Assembly: GCF_013141765.1 (NCBI RefSeq)
Contig: NZ_WHOD01000119.1
Location: 62,001 to 126,000 of the forward strand
Direction of reading: 5' to 3'
DNA from: Paenibacillus foliorum
GTDB lineage: Bacteria; Bacillota; Bacilli; Paenibacillales; NBRC-103111
Length of the DNA stretch: 64,000 nt
Position numbers and translations under genes: made by a program. Positions 25,393 through 34,474 of the stretch are shown in pieces. Position 1 is the first letter of the stretch, and the number at the start of each line of letters is the position of its first letter. The notes beneath the pieces are model-generated. The model searched no databases, was not told the DNA's origin, and saw nothing but the letters and a program-made list of their open reading frames with translations.

Positions 25393-26640
25393 TTATACGC
25401 CCGAGTAAGAATGAAGTCCGGCAATAACAAGGTTAACGCCGATTAATGTAAACATTACAACCATAAAGCCGATAACAGCAAGCCATGCAGACTTCTTACC
25501 CTGCCAGCCTTTTGACAAACGGAAATGTAAATAAGCTGCATAATACAACCAAGTGATCAAAGCCCATACTTCTTTGGGATCCCAACCCCAGAAGCGTCCC
25601 CAGGCTTCAGCAGCCCAAATCATGGCGAATATTAATGCACCGAGCGTAAATATGGGGTAACCAATAGCTATCGCCCGGTAGCTGATCTCATCGATATCCT
25701 CTCCATCAATGCCATTAAGCATAGGACTTAGCATCATACCCAAAGGCTTACGGGCAATGAGCCGCAGCAAACCATACAAGATCAAGCCTGAAAGAACAGA
25801 CCATACAACCGTATTCAGCTTACGTCCTGCATTTGCACCCTTCATCCAAGAAGGAGCTTCGAATGGAGCTTCCGTCATACCGAGGAACGGCTTCATGTCC
25901 AACTGCTCCCCTTCGTATGGCTTAAAGATCGGCGGCAGCACGTAATCTACAGGCTGCTTAACAGTTTGCACAATACCCTCTTTATCGGTATATGTAACAT
26001 CATTTGCGAACTTGGCATGATAGCCTGTTGCATTGAATCCGAATATAGACACCACGAACGCTACGATCATAACAAGAAAAAATAACGTGAACTCAACTCC
26101 ACGCTGCTCCTTACGATCGGCAGCTTCCTTGCTTTTGAAATTAACGCTGCGCAGCAAGTACATAAGTCCTGCCGCAAACCCGACAGCAAAAAAGGCTTCG
26201 CCAGTCGCTGCAGTAGTTACGTGGATTTTGAGCCAATAGCTTTGCAAGGCAGGGATTAGTGGTTGAATTTCTTTTGGAAATACCGAAGCATAAGCAATAA
26301 TGATGATGCCAACCGGCAGTGCAAATGCACCAAGCACCGGTGCACGGTATATAAAATAAACAATGATAAAAGCAAACATAATCATCATGCCGAGAAAGGT
26401 CATGAATTCGTACATATTGCTGATTGGAATATGGCCGCCTTCCGCCCATCTTAAGAAGAAAAAGGATATATGGCCAAGGAATCCAACAATAGACAAACCT
26501 ATTGCAATGTTGCCCCATTTTCTTGTGTGCGCTTCAGGATCCTCCTTATTCCATTTTTTACCGAGAATTGCGATAACAAAGCTCAGAAATGCCGCATTAT
26601 ACACAATAAACGCGATTAATAAAAACATACTGCTATCCAC
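25393..26640 (-). CDS. resC: Cytochrome c biogenesis protein ResC (CcsA family)
   Basis: A 415-residue membrane protein with eight or more hydrophobic segments. The haem-handling WWD-type motif is seen as WGWDPKEVWALITWLYYA, with conserved histidines nearby (LHF, GLHSY). With ResB it forms the System II complex that moves haem outward and attaches it to apocytochrome c. The GTG start at 26640 overlaps the resB stop by one base, giving translational coupling. An insertion of about 70 residues between membrane segments (around 215-285) is longer than I expect for Bacillus ResC. Confidence 0.92.
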   Translation of the reverse strand: MDSSMFLLIAFIVYNAAFLSFVIAILGKKWNKEDPEAHTRKWGNIAIGLSIVGFLGHISFFFLRWAEGGHIPISNMYEFMTFLGMMIMFAFIIVYFIYRAPVLGAFALPVGIIIIAYASVFPKEIQPLIPALQSYWLKIHVTTAATGEAFFAVGFAAGLMYLLRSVNFKSKEAADRKEQRGVEFTLFFLVMIVAFVVSIFGFNATGYHAKFANDVTYTDKEGIVQTVKQPVDYVLPPIFKPYEGEQLDMKPFLGMTEAPFEAPSWMKGANAGRKLNTVVWSVLSGLILYGLLRLIARKPLGMMLSPMLNGIDGEDIDEISYRAIAIGYPIFTLGALIFAMIWAAEAWGRFWGWDPKEVWALITWLYYAAYLHFRLSKGWQGKKSAWLAVIGFMVVMFTLIGVNLVIAGLHSYSGV

Positions 26641-28325
26641 TATTTCACCACTCCTGCTTCTAACGATTTAGGATCTACATCGATTCCTGACTTATGAAGA
26701 ATTTGAGCTACTTCTTTACGGACGCCAAACCAGTTTTTGTTAGTATGCGCCCCCAATGCTAATCTTCCATTATCGATACGAAGCCAGATCCGGCGATGAT
26801 GCCAATAAAAGCCCATAATTAAGCCAATCATTGAAATCGTTGCTCCTACCCAAACGAATGGCATGGCACGATCAATACGTATATTTAAATAACTGATATA
26901 TTCAGAGAATTTCACATCCGTCATTGAATTCACAGACAATTCCAGTTTGTCCGCCATCGCTCCATTGATTTTATCCTGCTGAAATGCTTCCTTATCAATC
27001 TGTCTTGGGAAATAAAGATAAGGCTCGCCCTGTGGCAGCAAATCAGGTCCGGTTATAGAAAAAATAAAGGCAGGCTTTTTCGGTTCATTCGAGTTTGTCA
27101 TCGGCACTCCCTTGGAATCCAAACCAAAATCAGGGAAATAAGCCTTCAATGTTAGCGTATAAGCACCTGCTTTATAGCTTTCTGCAGGCCTTGACATCGA
27201 AAGATCGATACTGCCGTATGCTTCGCCTGTTTTTTTATTCTTGAGCGTCGGCTTCACTGAAATCAGCATCGGTGATTCCTTATAATCGAATTGATAAGCC
27301 ATAAAACCTTTATATTGAAGCGGCGTATTGACGATAATGTCTTGACGGTATACTTCCTTGAGCTGCGGCTCTTTCCCGGATTCATTACAATCAGCTGTGC
27401 ATTCATATAAGACCGCCTTGGTCTCATACACTTTAGGAACAGCTTGCTGTTTCTCGCGGAACCCCTCAGACATTTCCTGCTCGCTATAATATTCAAGCGT
27501 AAATTTTTCATTTTTCAAATAATACGGCGTATCGGTAATTTTAATGGCTTGGCCCTCGGGAAAAGCAACGTGCTGATCCATATGCCAGCCTGGAATACCT
27601 CTCATTAACACAGCCATGAGAAAAATAATAAGACCAATGTGATTAATGTATGGACCCCAACGGCTAAACCTGTATTTCTCTGCAAGTAATGCGGTTCCAT
27701 CTTTATGTACACGGTAGTTCTGCTTTTTTAGCAGCACTGCTGCTTGATCGACCCATGCCAATTCCTCAGCCTTGGAAATCTCAGTATCCGTACCTGTGTT
27801 TCTTAACTGTCCATCATAAGATACCTTTTGCCGTAAAATAAAGTCCAGATGCTTGCGGATCTGCTGTTTATTCAGGGCACGATAAAGTGGAAGCACACGA
27901 TCTAAGCTGCAGACGACAAGTGAAGTCCCAATCATAAATAGGAGCCCTATAAACCACCATGATTCAAATGTGTGCGATAAACCGGTTAAATAATAAATTT
28001 CTCCAAATGTTCCGTAGGTGTCCTTATAGTAGGTAGAAGGATCAAAATTAAGAAAGGTACTTTCCTGAGGATAAATGGTTCCGAGCGATGATCCTATAAG
28101 TGTAATTATTATCAGATAGATCGCGATCTTTACGGAAGAAAAGAAGTTCCATACTCTATCCAGCAGGTTGGGATTTTCCTTCTGTGATCGTCTGGCCACC
28201 CCATCGTAACGCATCTCCAGTGGAGCCTCTCCTGTGACCTCATACAAGGGTTTTCCACAGGATTCGCAAAGAACGGTACCTACATGATTCTGGTGGCCGC
28301 ATTCGCATTTTGTGTTTTGAATCAT
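26640..28325 (-). CDS. resB: Cytochrome c biogenesis protein ResB
   Basis: A 561-residue ResB/Ccs1 protein with about four membrane segments and a large extracytoplasmic domain (about 250-475), paired with ResC for haem delivery to cytochrome c. The N-terminus carries a rubredoxin-like cysteine ribbon (CECGHQN...CESCG, residues 8-23) before the first membrane helix; its role is unknown. ATG at 28325 with AGGAGG upstream. It is separated from resA by a folded 339-base gap. Confidence 0.93.
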   Translation of the reverse strand: MIQNTKCECGHQNHVGTVLCESCGKPLYEVTGEAPLEMRYDGVARRSQKENPNLLDRVWNFFSSVKIAIYLIIITLIGSSLGTIYPQESTFLNFDPSTYYKDTYGTFGEIYYLTGLSHTFESWWFIGLLFMIGTSLVVCSLDRVLPLYRALNKQQIRKHLDFILRQKVSYDGQLRNTGTDTEISKAEELAWVDQAAVLLKKQNYRVHKDGTALLAEKYRFSRWGPYINHIGLIIFLMAVLMRGIPGWHMDQHVAFPEGQAIKITDTPYYLKNEKFTLEYYSEQEMSEGFREKQQAVPKVYETKAVLYECTADCNESGKEPQLKEVYRQDIIVNTPLQYKGFMAYQFDYKESPMLISVKPTLKNKKTGEAYGSIDLSMSRPAESYKAGAYTLTLKAYFPDFGLDSKGVPMTNSNEPKKPAFIFSITGPDLLPQGEPYLYFPRQIDKEAFQQDKINGAMADKLELSVNSMTDVKFSEYISYLNIRIDRAMPFVWVGATISMIGLIMGFYWHHRRIWLRIDNGRLALGAHTNKNWFGVRKEVAQILHKSGIDVDPKSLEAGVVK

Positions 28326-28366
28326 GGTGGTCCTCCTAAGAGCTAATATGTGAGTTAGTTTCAGCG

Positions 28367-28660
28367 TTGCGTAAAAGAGAGCGCCTTCGGCCGCTGTTGA
28401 AAGAGTGTTCCCTTAATTGGAAAAGAATAAGCTGTAGGAATACTCTTTCAAAAGGGGGCGCGTGAAATCTCCTGCAGCTCTCTTTTACTCCACTGACGTA
28501 AACCATCAAGACAAATAACTCTAATCGTTATTTGTAGTTGAGATTAGTAAACTCCCTAGTCGTTTACTTTATTGGAGAAAAAACACTAATCAAGAATTAA
28601 GCAGCAGGAGATAGTATCACTCCAGCTGCTTTCCTGTATTTCGCTGAAGCGATACTAAGA
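28367..28660. other. Noncoding stretch made of consecutive inverted repeats (resA-resB gap)
   Basis: Nested and serial palindromes fill the gap. GTAAAAGAGAGC (28371-28382) pairs with 28477-28488. Inside it TTGAAAGAGTGTTCC (28397-28411) pairs with 28437-28451 (one mismatch). CAAATAAC (28512-28519) pairs with 28527-28534, GTAAAC (28547-28552) with 28562-28567, AGCAGCAGGAG (28600-28610) with 28620-28630, and TAGTATC (28612-28618) with 28651-28657. No supported reading frame. A structured RNA or repeat element is likely; none is recognised. Confidence 0.65.
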
Positions 28661-28664
28661 GCGT

Positions 28665-29195
28665 TTACTTAGAAGCGGCAGTAATGGAAGCAATGGTTTG
28701 CTCAATGAAGGCTTCGGTCATTTCTCCGATCCAGATCTTGGCGATTTTACCATCGGGGCCAACAAAAAAGGTCGTGGGGTAATTCATAACACCGTAGCGC
28801 TTTCGCGTTTCCTCGTTATCATCTAACAAGATTGGAAAAGTAATTTTGTACTGATCAATGAAATTTTGGACAGTAATCTTGCTTTCGCCCAAGTTCAAGC
28901 CCAAAAACTCCACCTTCTGTGCGTTTCGTTTATCAAACTGATGCTGGATCGCAGGCATTTCATCCTTACAAGGAGGACAGAAAGTACCCCAGAAGTTGAT
29001 CATTACCGTCTTCCCTTTATAATCAGACAGCTGATGCTCCTTGCCATCTAATCCAACAAGAGTGAAATCCGGTGCCTTGCTTCCTTCTACCGGCTTTTTA
29101 TCCTTAGCATACAAGTTGTTGATTAGCGTTAAAGCCCCAATCAAAAGAACAGCAGAAAAAATAACCAGCTGCACCCATCGTTTATTTTTTCCCAT
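28665..29195 (-). CDS. resA: Thiol-disulfide oxidoreductase ResA
   Basis: A 176-residue thioredoxin-fold protein tethered by an N-terminal signal anchor (about residues 8-29). The active site is C73-P-P-C76 in NFWGTFCPPCKDEMP; B. subtilis ResA has CEPC, so the glutamate that tunes its redox chemistry is a proline here. It should keep the haem-binding cysteines of apocytochrome c reduced outside the membrane for ResBC. ATG at 29195 with GAGGTG upstream. Confidence 0.9.
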   Translation of the reverse strand: MGKNKRWVQLVIFSAVLLIGALTLINNLYAKDKKPVEGSKAPDFTLVGLDGKEHQLSDYKGKTVMINFWGTFCPPCKDEMPAIQHQFDKRNAQKVEFLGLNLGESKITVQNFIDQYKITFPILLDDNEETRKRYGVMNYPTTFFVGPDGKIAKIWIGEMTEAFIEQTIASITAASK

Positions 29196-29261
29196 TGGTT
29201 TACACCTCAAACGTTTGCTTATCAAGCCTACACCTATTATATCGAAAATTACAGTCCGTGC

Positions 29262-30008
29262 TTATTTCCCTTTTTGAATATTATGTGTCTTGAGCGCATT
29301 GTCTGTCAGTTCTTTGATCTCTTGTGTTGTTAAATGACGATATCTGCCGCGGCCGACCCCTGTCAAAGCTAACGGGCCAAACATTACGCGACGAAGCCTG
29401 ATAACAGGAAATTGAATCGCATCGAACATCCGACGAACCTGTCTGTTTCGACCCTCATATATGGTTATGGAGACGATAGTTTCTTTGTTATCCGGACTGA
29501 TGTCGTGATAATCAACCTCCGCCGGAGCCGTCATACCGTCGTCTAGCTCAATGCCGCTGCGCAGCTTGTCCAAAAGAGAACCATGAGGCACACCTTTTAC
29601 GGTAGCGTGATAGGTACGGGGAACGTGGTGCTTGGGATGTGTCAACAGATTGGCAAATTCGCCATCATTAGTCAACAGCAGCAATCCTTCCGTATCATAA
29701 TCCAGCCGACCGACTGGGTATATCCTCTCTGAAATATCATGAAGAAAGTCTGTGACAATTTTGCGTCCTCCAGGATCTGAAGCACTTGTAATAACTCCTT
29801 TTGGCTTATGAAAGAGCACATATACCTTTTTCTGCTGCCGAATGGCACGTCCGTCCACATGGATCACATCCTGATTAGCACTCACTTTCACGCCTAAGGT
29901 TGTGATCACCTCACCGTTTACCATCACGCGGCCCGCAGTAATTAATTCCTCACATTTTCTTCGGGAGGCTACTCCCGCTTCTGCCAATACTTTTTGTAAT
30001 CGTTCCAT
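29262..30008 (-). CDS. rluB: 23S rRNA pseudouridine synthase RluB
   Basis: A 248-residue enzyme with an N-terminal S4 RNA-binding domain (ERLQKVLAEAGVASRRKCEELI) and the RsuA/RluB-type catalytic domain. The catalytic aspartate lies in the conserved block PVGRLDYDTEGLLLLTNDG. The RNRQVRRMF motif follows. It pseudouridylates helix 93 region of 23S rRNA. In B. subtilis rluB lies near resA and spmAB, as here. Confidence 0.93.
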   Translation of the reverse strand: MERLQKVLAEAGVASRRKCEELITAGRVMVNGEVITTLGVKVSANQDVIHVDGRAIRQQKKVYVLFHKPKGVITSASDPGGRKIVTDFLHDISERIYPVGRLDYDTEGLLLLTNDGEFANLLTHPKHHVPRTYHATVKGVPHGSLLDKLRSGIELDDGMTAPAEVDYHDISPDNKETIVSITIYEGRNRQVRRMFDAIQFPVIRLRRVMFGPLALTGVGRGRYRHLTTQEIKELTDNALKTHNIQKGK

Positions 30009-30029
30009 TAGTCTCCATTCACCTCAACC

Positions 30030-30371
30030 CTAATGATACCTATCCTCAGAGGAAATCACAAGCTGCGACCAAGGAAAGAATGCGCCAGGGCAAGATAAAG
30101 TGTGAGGAAAAATATCATCATGCTCGAACTTGAACGTGCCAGCCAACCTTAGAACCAATTTATTCAACAGAAAAAATTGCTCTTTCTCTTCCAATGAAAA
30201 TGGATACCGGAGATCCGAAAAGTCTCCTTCCAAGCAAACATGAATATACAAAGGGTCCGTTTGTTCGGAAGAAGGGATGATAGCTCCATTGCGAGTGATA
30301 AAGAAATCATACCCTTTTCCATTAATGGAGGGACATACTGAATGATGGATAACAATACCAAAAAACTGCAC
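30030..30371 (-). CDS. Short amidase_2/PGRP-like protein
   Basis: A 113-residue protein opening FFGIVIHHSVCPS, like the strand and zinc histidine of T7-lysozyme-type N-acetylmuramoyl-L-alanine amidases. It continues with GYDFFITRNGAIIPSSEQ, YIHVCLEGDF and a C-terminal HTLSCPG, which could supply the other zinc ligands (His and Cys). It has no signal peptide and is shorter than usual amidases. GTG at 30371 has AAGGAG eight bases upstream. Location between rluB and spmB suggests a sporulation or cortex role. Activity is unproven. Confidence 0.6.
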   Translation of the reverse strand: MQFFGIVIHHSVCPSINGKGYDFFITRNGAIIPSSEQTDPLYIHVCLEGDFSDLRYPFSLEEKEQFFLLNKLVLRLAGTFKFEHDDIFPHTLSCPGAFFPWSQLVISSEDRYH

Positions 30372-30478
30372 GCAGCTCACTCCTTAGTGCTACCATGACT
30401 TCCCATGCATCGTGAAGGTGGTCAGCACTTATTGATCCGTTAGCTGGTACAGTATATGTGCGGAGAAAAGCGAGGGTT

Positions 30479-31021
30479 CTAGGCAAAAACTAAATAACAT
30501 ATAAGAATCGAGGCTGCGAATCCAATAATATCTGAAATTAACCCCACCTTTAGAGCATAGCTCGCTTTTCGTATACCGATAGCCCCAAAGTAAACTGTAA
30601 TCACATATAACGTAGTATCTGTACTGCCCTGAATCGTCGATGCAATACGACCTACCATGGAATCGGGACCAAATTGCTGCAGCAAATCAGTGGTGAACGC
30701 GAGCGACCCTGCCCCCGTAATCGGACGCAAGATCGCTAGAGGAAGAACTTCACTTGGTATTCCAATCATCTCGAAGAACGGACGCGACCATCCAAGCATA
30801 AGCTCCATCGCTCCCGAAGCCCGGAATACGCTGATGGCTACCATCATTCCGACAAGATGGGGAATAATTCGAATTGCTGTATCAAACCCTTCCTTCGCGC
30901 CGTCAACAAAAGATTCATAGACCGGTACTTTCCGATAAGCAGCATATAAGGGAATAAAAACAATAATGACTGGAATCGCCCAAGCCGAAATTAAATTAAC
31001 TATTGAATACAAGGGAATCAC
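30479..31021 (-). CDS. spmB: Spore maturation protein B
   Basis: A 180-residue membrane protein of the nucleoside-recognition (Gate) family with about five hydrophobic segments. VDGAKEGFDTAIRIIPHLVGMMVAI is characteristic. SpmA and SpmB are needed for full dehydration of the spore core. The GTG start overlaps the spmA stop (GTGA), with AAGGG upstream, so both are made together. Confidence 0.93.
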   Translation of the reverse strand: MIPLYSIVNLISAWAIPVIIVFIPLYAAYRKVPVYESFVDGAKEGFDTAIRIIPHLVGMMVAISVFRASGAMELMLGWSRPFFEMIGIPSEVLPLAILRPITGAGSLAFTTDLLQQFGPDSMVGRIASTIQGSTDTTLYVITVYFGAIGIRKASYALKVGLISDIIGFAASILICYLVFA

Positions 31022-31644
31022 CCTTTCCCTTTTGGATTATGATCAGTGGGCCGACCTTGTTGTGACAACAAATATTTACGTCTGTACCATTTATCCACTA
31101 GGATAGCAGCAACGGTCGATACAAATGTTGCGAGTAGTGTAGTCCCTACAATTTCTGCCGGGTTAACGGAATTATAATTCATCCGAATCGCAATCAAGGT
31201 TGTAGGTATCAGCGTAATGCTGGCTGTATTCAGCGCAAGAAGTGTACACATCGCGGGACTTGCAATATCTTTCTGAGAATTCAAGGTTTGCAGCTCCTGC
31301 ATCGCCTTGATTCCCATTGGAGTGGCTGCATTTCCAAGGCCCAGTATGTTAGCAGCCATATTGGACATGATGTAGCCTAAGGCTGGGTGATCCTTGGGAA
31401 CACTAGGAAATAAGAAGCGCACTGCTGGTCGAATCAATGCAGACAACACTCGCAGCATACCGGCATCCTCGGCAATGCGCATGATGCCAAGCCAAAAAAC
31501 CATTATGCTGATTAGACCAAAGCAAACGGTTACCCCGCTTTTTGCCCCATCAAATGTCGCCTGAGTAACCAATTCTATCTTACCTTGAGCTGCGGCGACA
31601 ATAAAACCGGCAACGATGAAAAACAACCAAATCACATTAACCAT
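31018..31644 (-). CDS. spmA: Spore maturation protein A
   Basis: A 208-residue paralogue of SpmB with about five membrane segments and the family block NMAANILGLGNAATPMGIKAM. It works with SpmB in spore core dehydration. It lies directly after dacB (32-base gap), reproducing the B. subtilis dacB-spmA-spmB operon transcribed in the mother cell under SigE. Confidence 0.93.
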   Translation of the reverse strand: MVNVIWLFFIVAGFIVAAAQGKIELVTQATFDGAKSGVTVCFGLISIMVFWLGIMRIAEDAGMLRVLSALIRPAVRFLFPSVPKDHPALGYIMSNMAANILGLGNAATPMGIKAMQELQTLNSQKDIASPAMCTLLALNTASITLIPTTLIAIRMNYNSVNPAEIVGTTLLATFVSTVAAILVDKWYRRKYLLSQQGRPTDHNPKGKG

Positions 31645-31676
31645 AGGTTATCGCCACTCCTTCCCCGGTTTGGCAG

Positions 31677-32849
31677 TTAATCGGAATTTCCCATAAACAA
31701 AACCCTCATCAGAAAATGTAAATTAAACAACCATTTATCCATAACGGATACTTCGCCTATCCCAGTTTCTGTGAAAGAGAATGCGCTGTTGTCTTTCAGC
31801 TTCAATCTTGGACTATCCTTCATATATAATGGCACGCTGCCAATCGATTTGCCGTTTAATAAATATTCTTGTTTGCCTAACTCTCCCATTCGAAAATAGA
31901 TAGATCCCTGCTTATTCAGATCTATTTTTGAAGTAACTTGCGATTGCTCCATATCAAGAACGGGATAGGCGAAACTCGCTCCTGCTACATATTCCGTACC
32001 TTGAATGGCATCTCCTTTTTGAATGTAAGTTTGCAGAGGGTAGTTCTTGAACCCATAATCCAACAGCTTAGAATGATCCGCCCAGTCATCTGCATCATTC
32101 AGCGTTACCACAGCCAATTGTTGACCGTTACGTGTTGCAGAGGACACTAAACATCGTTTAGAGAGCTTGGTATAACCGGTTTTCACTCCATCTGCACCGT
32201 CATAAAGATTGAGCATTTTATTTTTATTCATCCATGTATAATCCCAAGCTTCATTTGGATTGGGTGCTTTTTTCACCTTCGTCTTCACGATCTCTTGAAA
32301 TACTGGATTTCGCAGAGCGTAGGCTGTCAGCTTGGCCATATCATTGGCCGTGGAAAAGTGATTTTCCTGATCTAAACCAGATGGATTTTTAAAGCTAGAA
32401 TGCTCCATACCGATCATCCTAGCCTTCTCATTCATTAGATAAACAAAACCGTCCAACGTCCCCCCCACATGCTCTGCAATAGCTGTAGCGGCATCGTTAC
32501 CAGATCGCAGCATCATCCCATAAAGCAAATGCTGCAGGCTCATTTCCTCATTCAATTTCAAGTAAATAGAAGAACCCTCTTTGCCAGCTGCGTTTTTACT
32601 GATTGTAGCTGTACTCGATAGTTTGCCATGTTCAATTGCAACGATAGCCGTCATAATTTTAGTTAAACTCGCAATACGCATAGTTTTGTCACCTTGTTTG
32701 CTGTACAACACTCTCCCTGAACGCACATCTATCAAGGCCGCCGCTTCTGCGTGTGTTGAGATTGAGGGAGCAGCTTGTACGCTAATAGGCGAATAAATCG
32801 CAGAACTAAGCAAAGTCAAAGCAATTAACAGCATAATGATTCTTTTCAT
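31677..32849 (-). CDS. dacB: D-alanyl-D-alanine carboxypeptidase DacB (PBP5*)
   Basis: A 390-residue exported penicillin-binding protein. The signal peptide ends near VQA-A (about residue 26). Active-site motifs are S61-x-x-K64 (SLTK), S116-G-N118 and K223-T-G. The C-terminal domain ends with a hydrophobic stretch likely to bind the membrane. It trims cross-link donors in cortex peptidoglycan. The order with spmAB identifies it as DacB rather than DacA or DacF. Its leader carries the recurrent hairpin described at 32856-32894. Confidence 0.92.
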   Translation of the reverse strand: MKRIIMLLIALTLLSSAIYSPISVQAAPSISTHAEAAALIDVRSGRVLYSKQGDKTMRIASLTKIMTAIVAIEHGKLSSTATISKNAAGKEGSSIYLKLNEEMSLQHLLYGMMLRSGNDAATAIAEHVGGTLDGFVYLMNEKARMIGMEHSSFKNPSGLDQENHFSTANDMAKLTAYALRNPVFQEIVKTKVKKAPNPNEAWDYTWMNKNKMLNLYDGADGVKTGYTKLSKRCLVSSATRNGQQLAVVTLNDADDWADHSKLLDYGFKNYPLQTYIQKGDAIQGTEYVAGASFAYPVLDMEQSQVTSKIDLNKQGSIYFRMGELGKQEYLLNGKSIGSVPLYMKDSPRLKLKDNSAFSFTETGIGEVSVMDKWLFNLHFLMRVLFMGNSD

Positions 32850-32855
32850 TTGGAT

Positions 32856-32894
32856 CCTCCTAAGAGTTTTCGTTAGAAAACTTACTTCGTAAGC
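32856..32894 (-). promoter_or_regulatory. Recurrent leader hairpin ending in the Shine-Dalgarno (dacB copy)
   Basis: In RNA sense: GCTTACGAAGTAAG, then the arms AGTTTTC/GAAAACT with a TAAC loop, then CTTAGGAGG, the ribosome-binding site of dacB. The same layout with a changed stem is found before scpA and more loosely elsewhere. Confidence 0.6.
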
Positions 32895-32956
32895 ACAAAA
32901 CTTTCAGCCCTATATCTTGTACATATATATGCTTATCCACACCAGTTATGTCCAAA

Positions 32957-32998
32957 CAAAAAGAACCCTGCCAAGAACCTGTAGGTTCTTAACAAGGC
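32957..32998 (-). terminator. Terminator after gerW
   Basis: AAGAACC and GGTTCTT form the apical stem around TACA, extended by CCTTG/CAGGG, with TTCTTTTTG downstream on the minus strand. Confidence 0.75.
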
Positions 32999-33035
32999 CA
33001 TAAATTCGTTTTATATTATGATACAAAGCTGCAAG

Positions 33036-33530
33036 TTAGACAATAAAGTTCTGATTCTCAATATTGTTTGTTACGGATGATGTCCCAGCGCTTGTTCCAG
33101 CACCATTGTTCATCCCATTGCCTATCGTACCTTTCATCATGCTTTGAATCCTGTCAACTACCGTAGGAGCCGAATCAATCAACCGCTCCAGCAAATGAGT
33201 CTGATTATCAAGCGGCACAATCTTAACCCCTGATTTACTTACCACCAAGAACGCAATTGGAGTAATGGATACTCCACCCCCGCTGCCTCCACCGAATGGA
33301 AGAGATACATTAGCATTCGCTGCATCATTGCGGTTCGAGCCGTTTTCCTCTGAACTAAACTCACTGCCTCCCGCTGCAAAACCAAAGCCTACCTTCGATA
33401 TCGGCATAATCACACTACCGTCAGGGGTTTCCACAGGGTCGCCTACAATTGTGTTAACGTCCACCATCTCTTTGATGTTTTCCATGGCTGTTTTCATTAA
33501 CCCTTGTATCGGATGTTCTGTCATCGTCAT
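33036..33530 (-). CDS. gerW: GerW family sporulation protein (YtfJ)
   Basis: A 164-residue protein with the YtfJ/GerW core: EHPIQGLMKTAMENIKEMVD at the N-terminus, then VGDPVETPDG, PISKVGFGFAAGGSEF and a Gly-rich GGGSGGGVSITPIAFLVV. The tail is Asn/Ser-rich. GerW is a forespore protein needed for normal L-alanine germination in Bacillus. ATG at 33530 has AAGGAGG five bases upstream. Its neighbour is the DUF2953 gene, as in B. subtilis ytfI-ytfJ. Confidence 0.92.
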   Translation of the reverse strand: MTMTEHPIQGLMKTAMENIKEMVDVNTIVGDPVETPDGSVIMPISKVGFGFAAGGSEFSSEENGSNRNDAANANVSLPFGGGSGGGVSITPIAFLVVSKSGVKIVPLDNQTHLLERLIDSAPTVVDRIQSMMKGTIGNGMNNGAGTSAGTSSVTNNIENQNFIV

Positions 33531-33659
33531 GTCGTCCTCCTTAATCCTTTTATAATAAAGTTCTTTTAAGCATTTGTTAGAATTCCCTGCAAGGATGCGG
33601 CATATCCCGAACTCCTCTTGTTAAAAAATCACAATCCACAATCAAATTAAGTTTCAACC

Positions 33660-34334
33660 TTATGCCTTAAACAGCACGCGCTGCCATGTTCTCCAGCCAT
33701 CCTTGATCTTTATAATCCTGAAGAGCAAATGCAACCCAGCGAGCAAAATAAAATACATGCGAATTCGAGCCAAGCATAATACCTCTGTTGAGAACTTCAC
33801 CTCGTTGAATTGCGGTATGACCATAATTTCCGGGCGGGTATCGAGTTTAATGAAACGAAACAGAAAGCCTAACAGAGATGTTTTTAATCCCCACACCATC
33901 CCAGTCGTCAATGCGGTTTCTGCAGCGTCCCCCACTCCCACATTCGTTTTCCAAACTACTCGAGTACAATGAACATGTTTCAATGTATCTAGAAGCCATT
34001 CATTAAACTGAAAGCAATGAGAGAGAAGGTTACGCATGATATCGAAAGCTTCTTTTATGGACCGTTTGGTTATTTTTTTCTCTGCATCCATAAGCACTTC
34101 GTCCTTCGTTTTATCCACATATTCTGTCTTAATTCCTACTCCTTCTGAAAAGCTCTTAAAAATAATAACGGGAACTTCGAATCGCTTTTTCACTAAGCCG
34201 AATACACCTTGAATATCGAGAACAATATCGTCATTATTTTTTTTACGTACAACTTTAAGACTAACCTTCACATTACTTGAAATCAACATGACTAATAAGA
34301 CAACAGCTACTCCTGCGACCCAGGGCCAAACCAT
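33660..34334 (-). CDS. DUF2953 membrane protein (YtfI-like)
   Basis: A 224-residue protein with an N-terminal membrane anchor (VAGVAVVLLVMLISS), a middle soluble region and a C-terminal TTGMVWGLKTSLLGFL...PEIMVIPQFN pattern typical of DUF2953. ATG at 34334 with GGAGG six bases upstream; the longer frame to 34388 lacks a ribosome site. It precedes gerW, matching the ytfI-ytfJ pair. Function is unknown, presumed sporulation-linked by partnership. Confidence 0.85.
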   Translation of the reverse strand: MVWPWVAGVAVVLLVMLISSNVKVSLKVVRKKNNDDIVLDIQGVFGLVKKRFEVPVIIFKSFSEGVGIKTEYVDKTKDEVLMDAEKKITKRSIKEAFDIMRNLLSHCFQFNEWLLDTLKHVHCTRVVWKTNVGVGDAAETALTTGMVWGLKTSLLGFLFRFIKLDTRPEIMVIPQFNEVKFSTEVLCLARIRMYFILLAGLHLLFRIIKIKDGWRTWQRVLFKA

Positions 34335-34474
34335 GACTAACCTCCACTCTTGCAGCCTTTGCGAGAAAAAGAAAAACTCCCTATGCAAGAAGCGCTGCTT
34401 CTTTTCATTTAGGAGTTAGTATAGCCCTGTATTGGCAAAACATTCGCTGTTACTATCATAGCCTTTCTGCCTGT

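Noticed and set aside
34387-34403. AAGAAGC/GCTTCTT palindrome near the DUF2953 gene
   Set aside because: Short, lacks a T-run on the minus strand and overlaps the coding-start region; likely chance or part of the leader.
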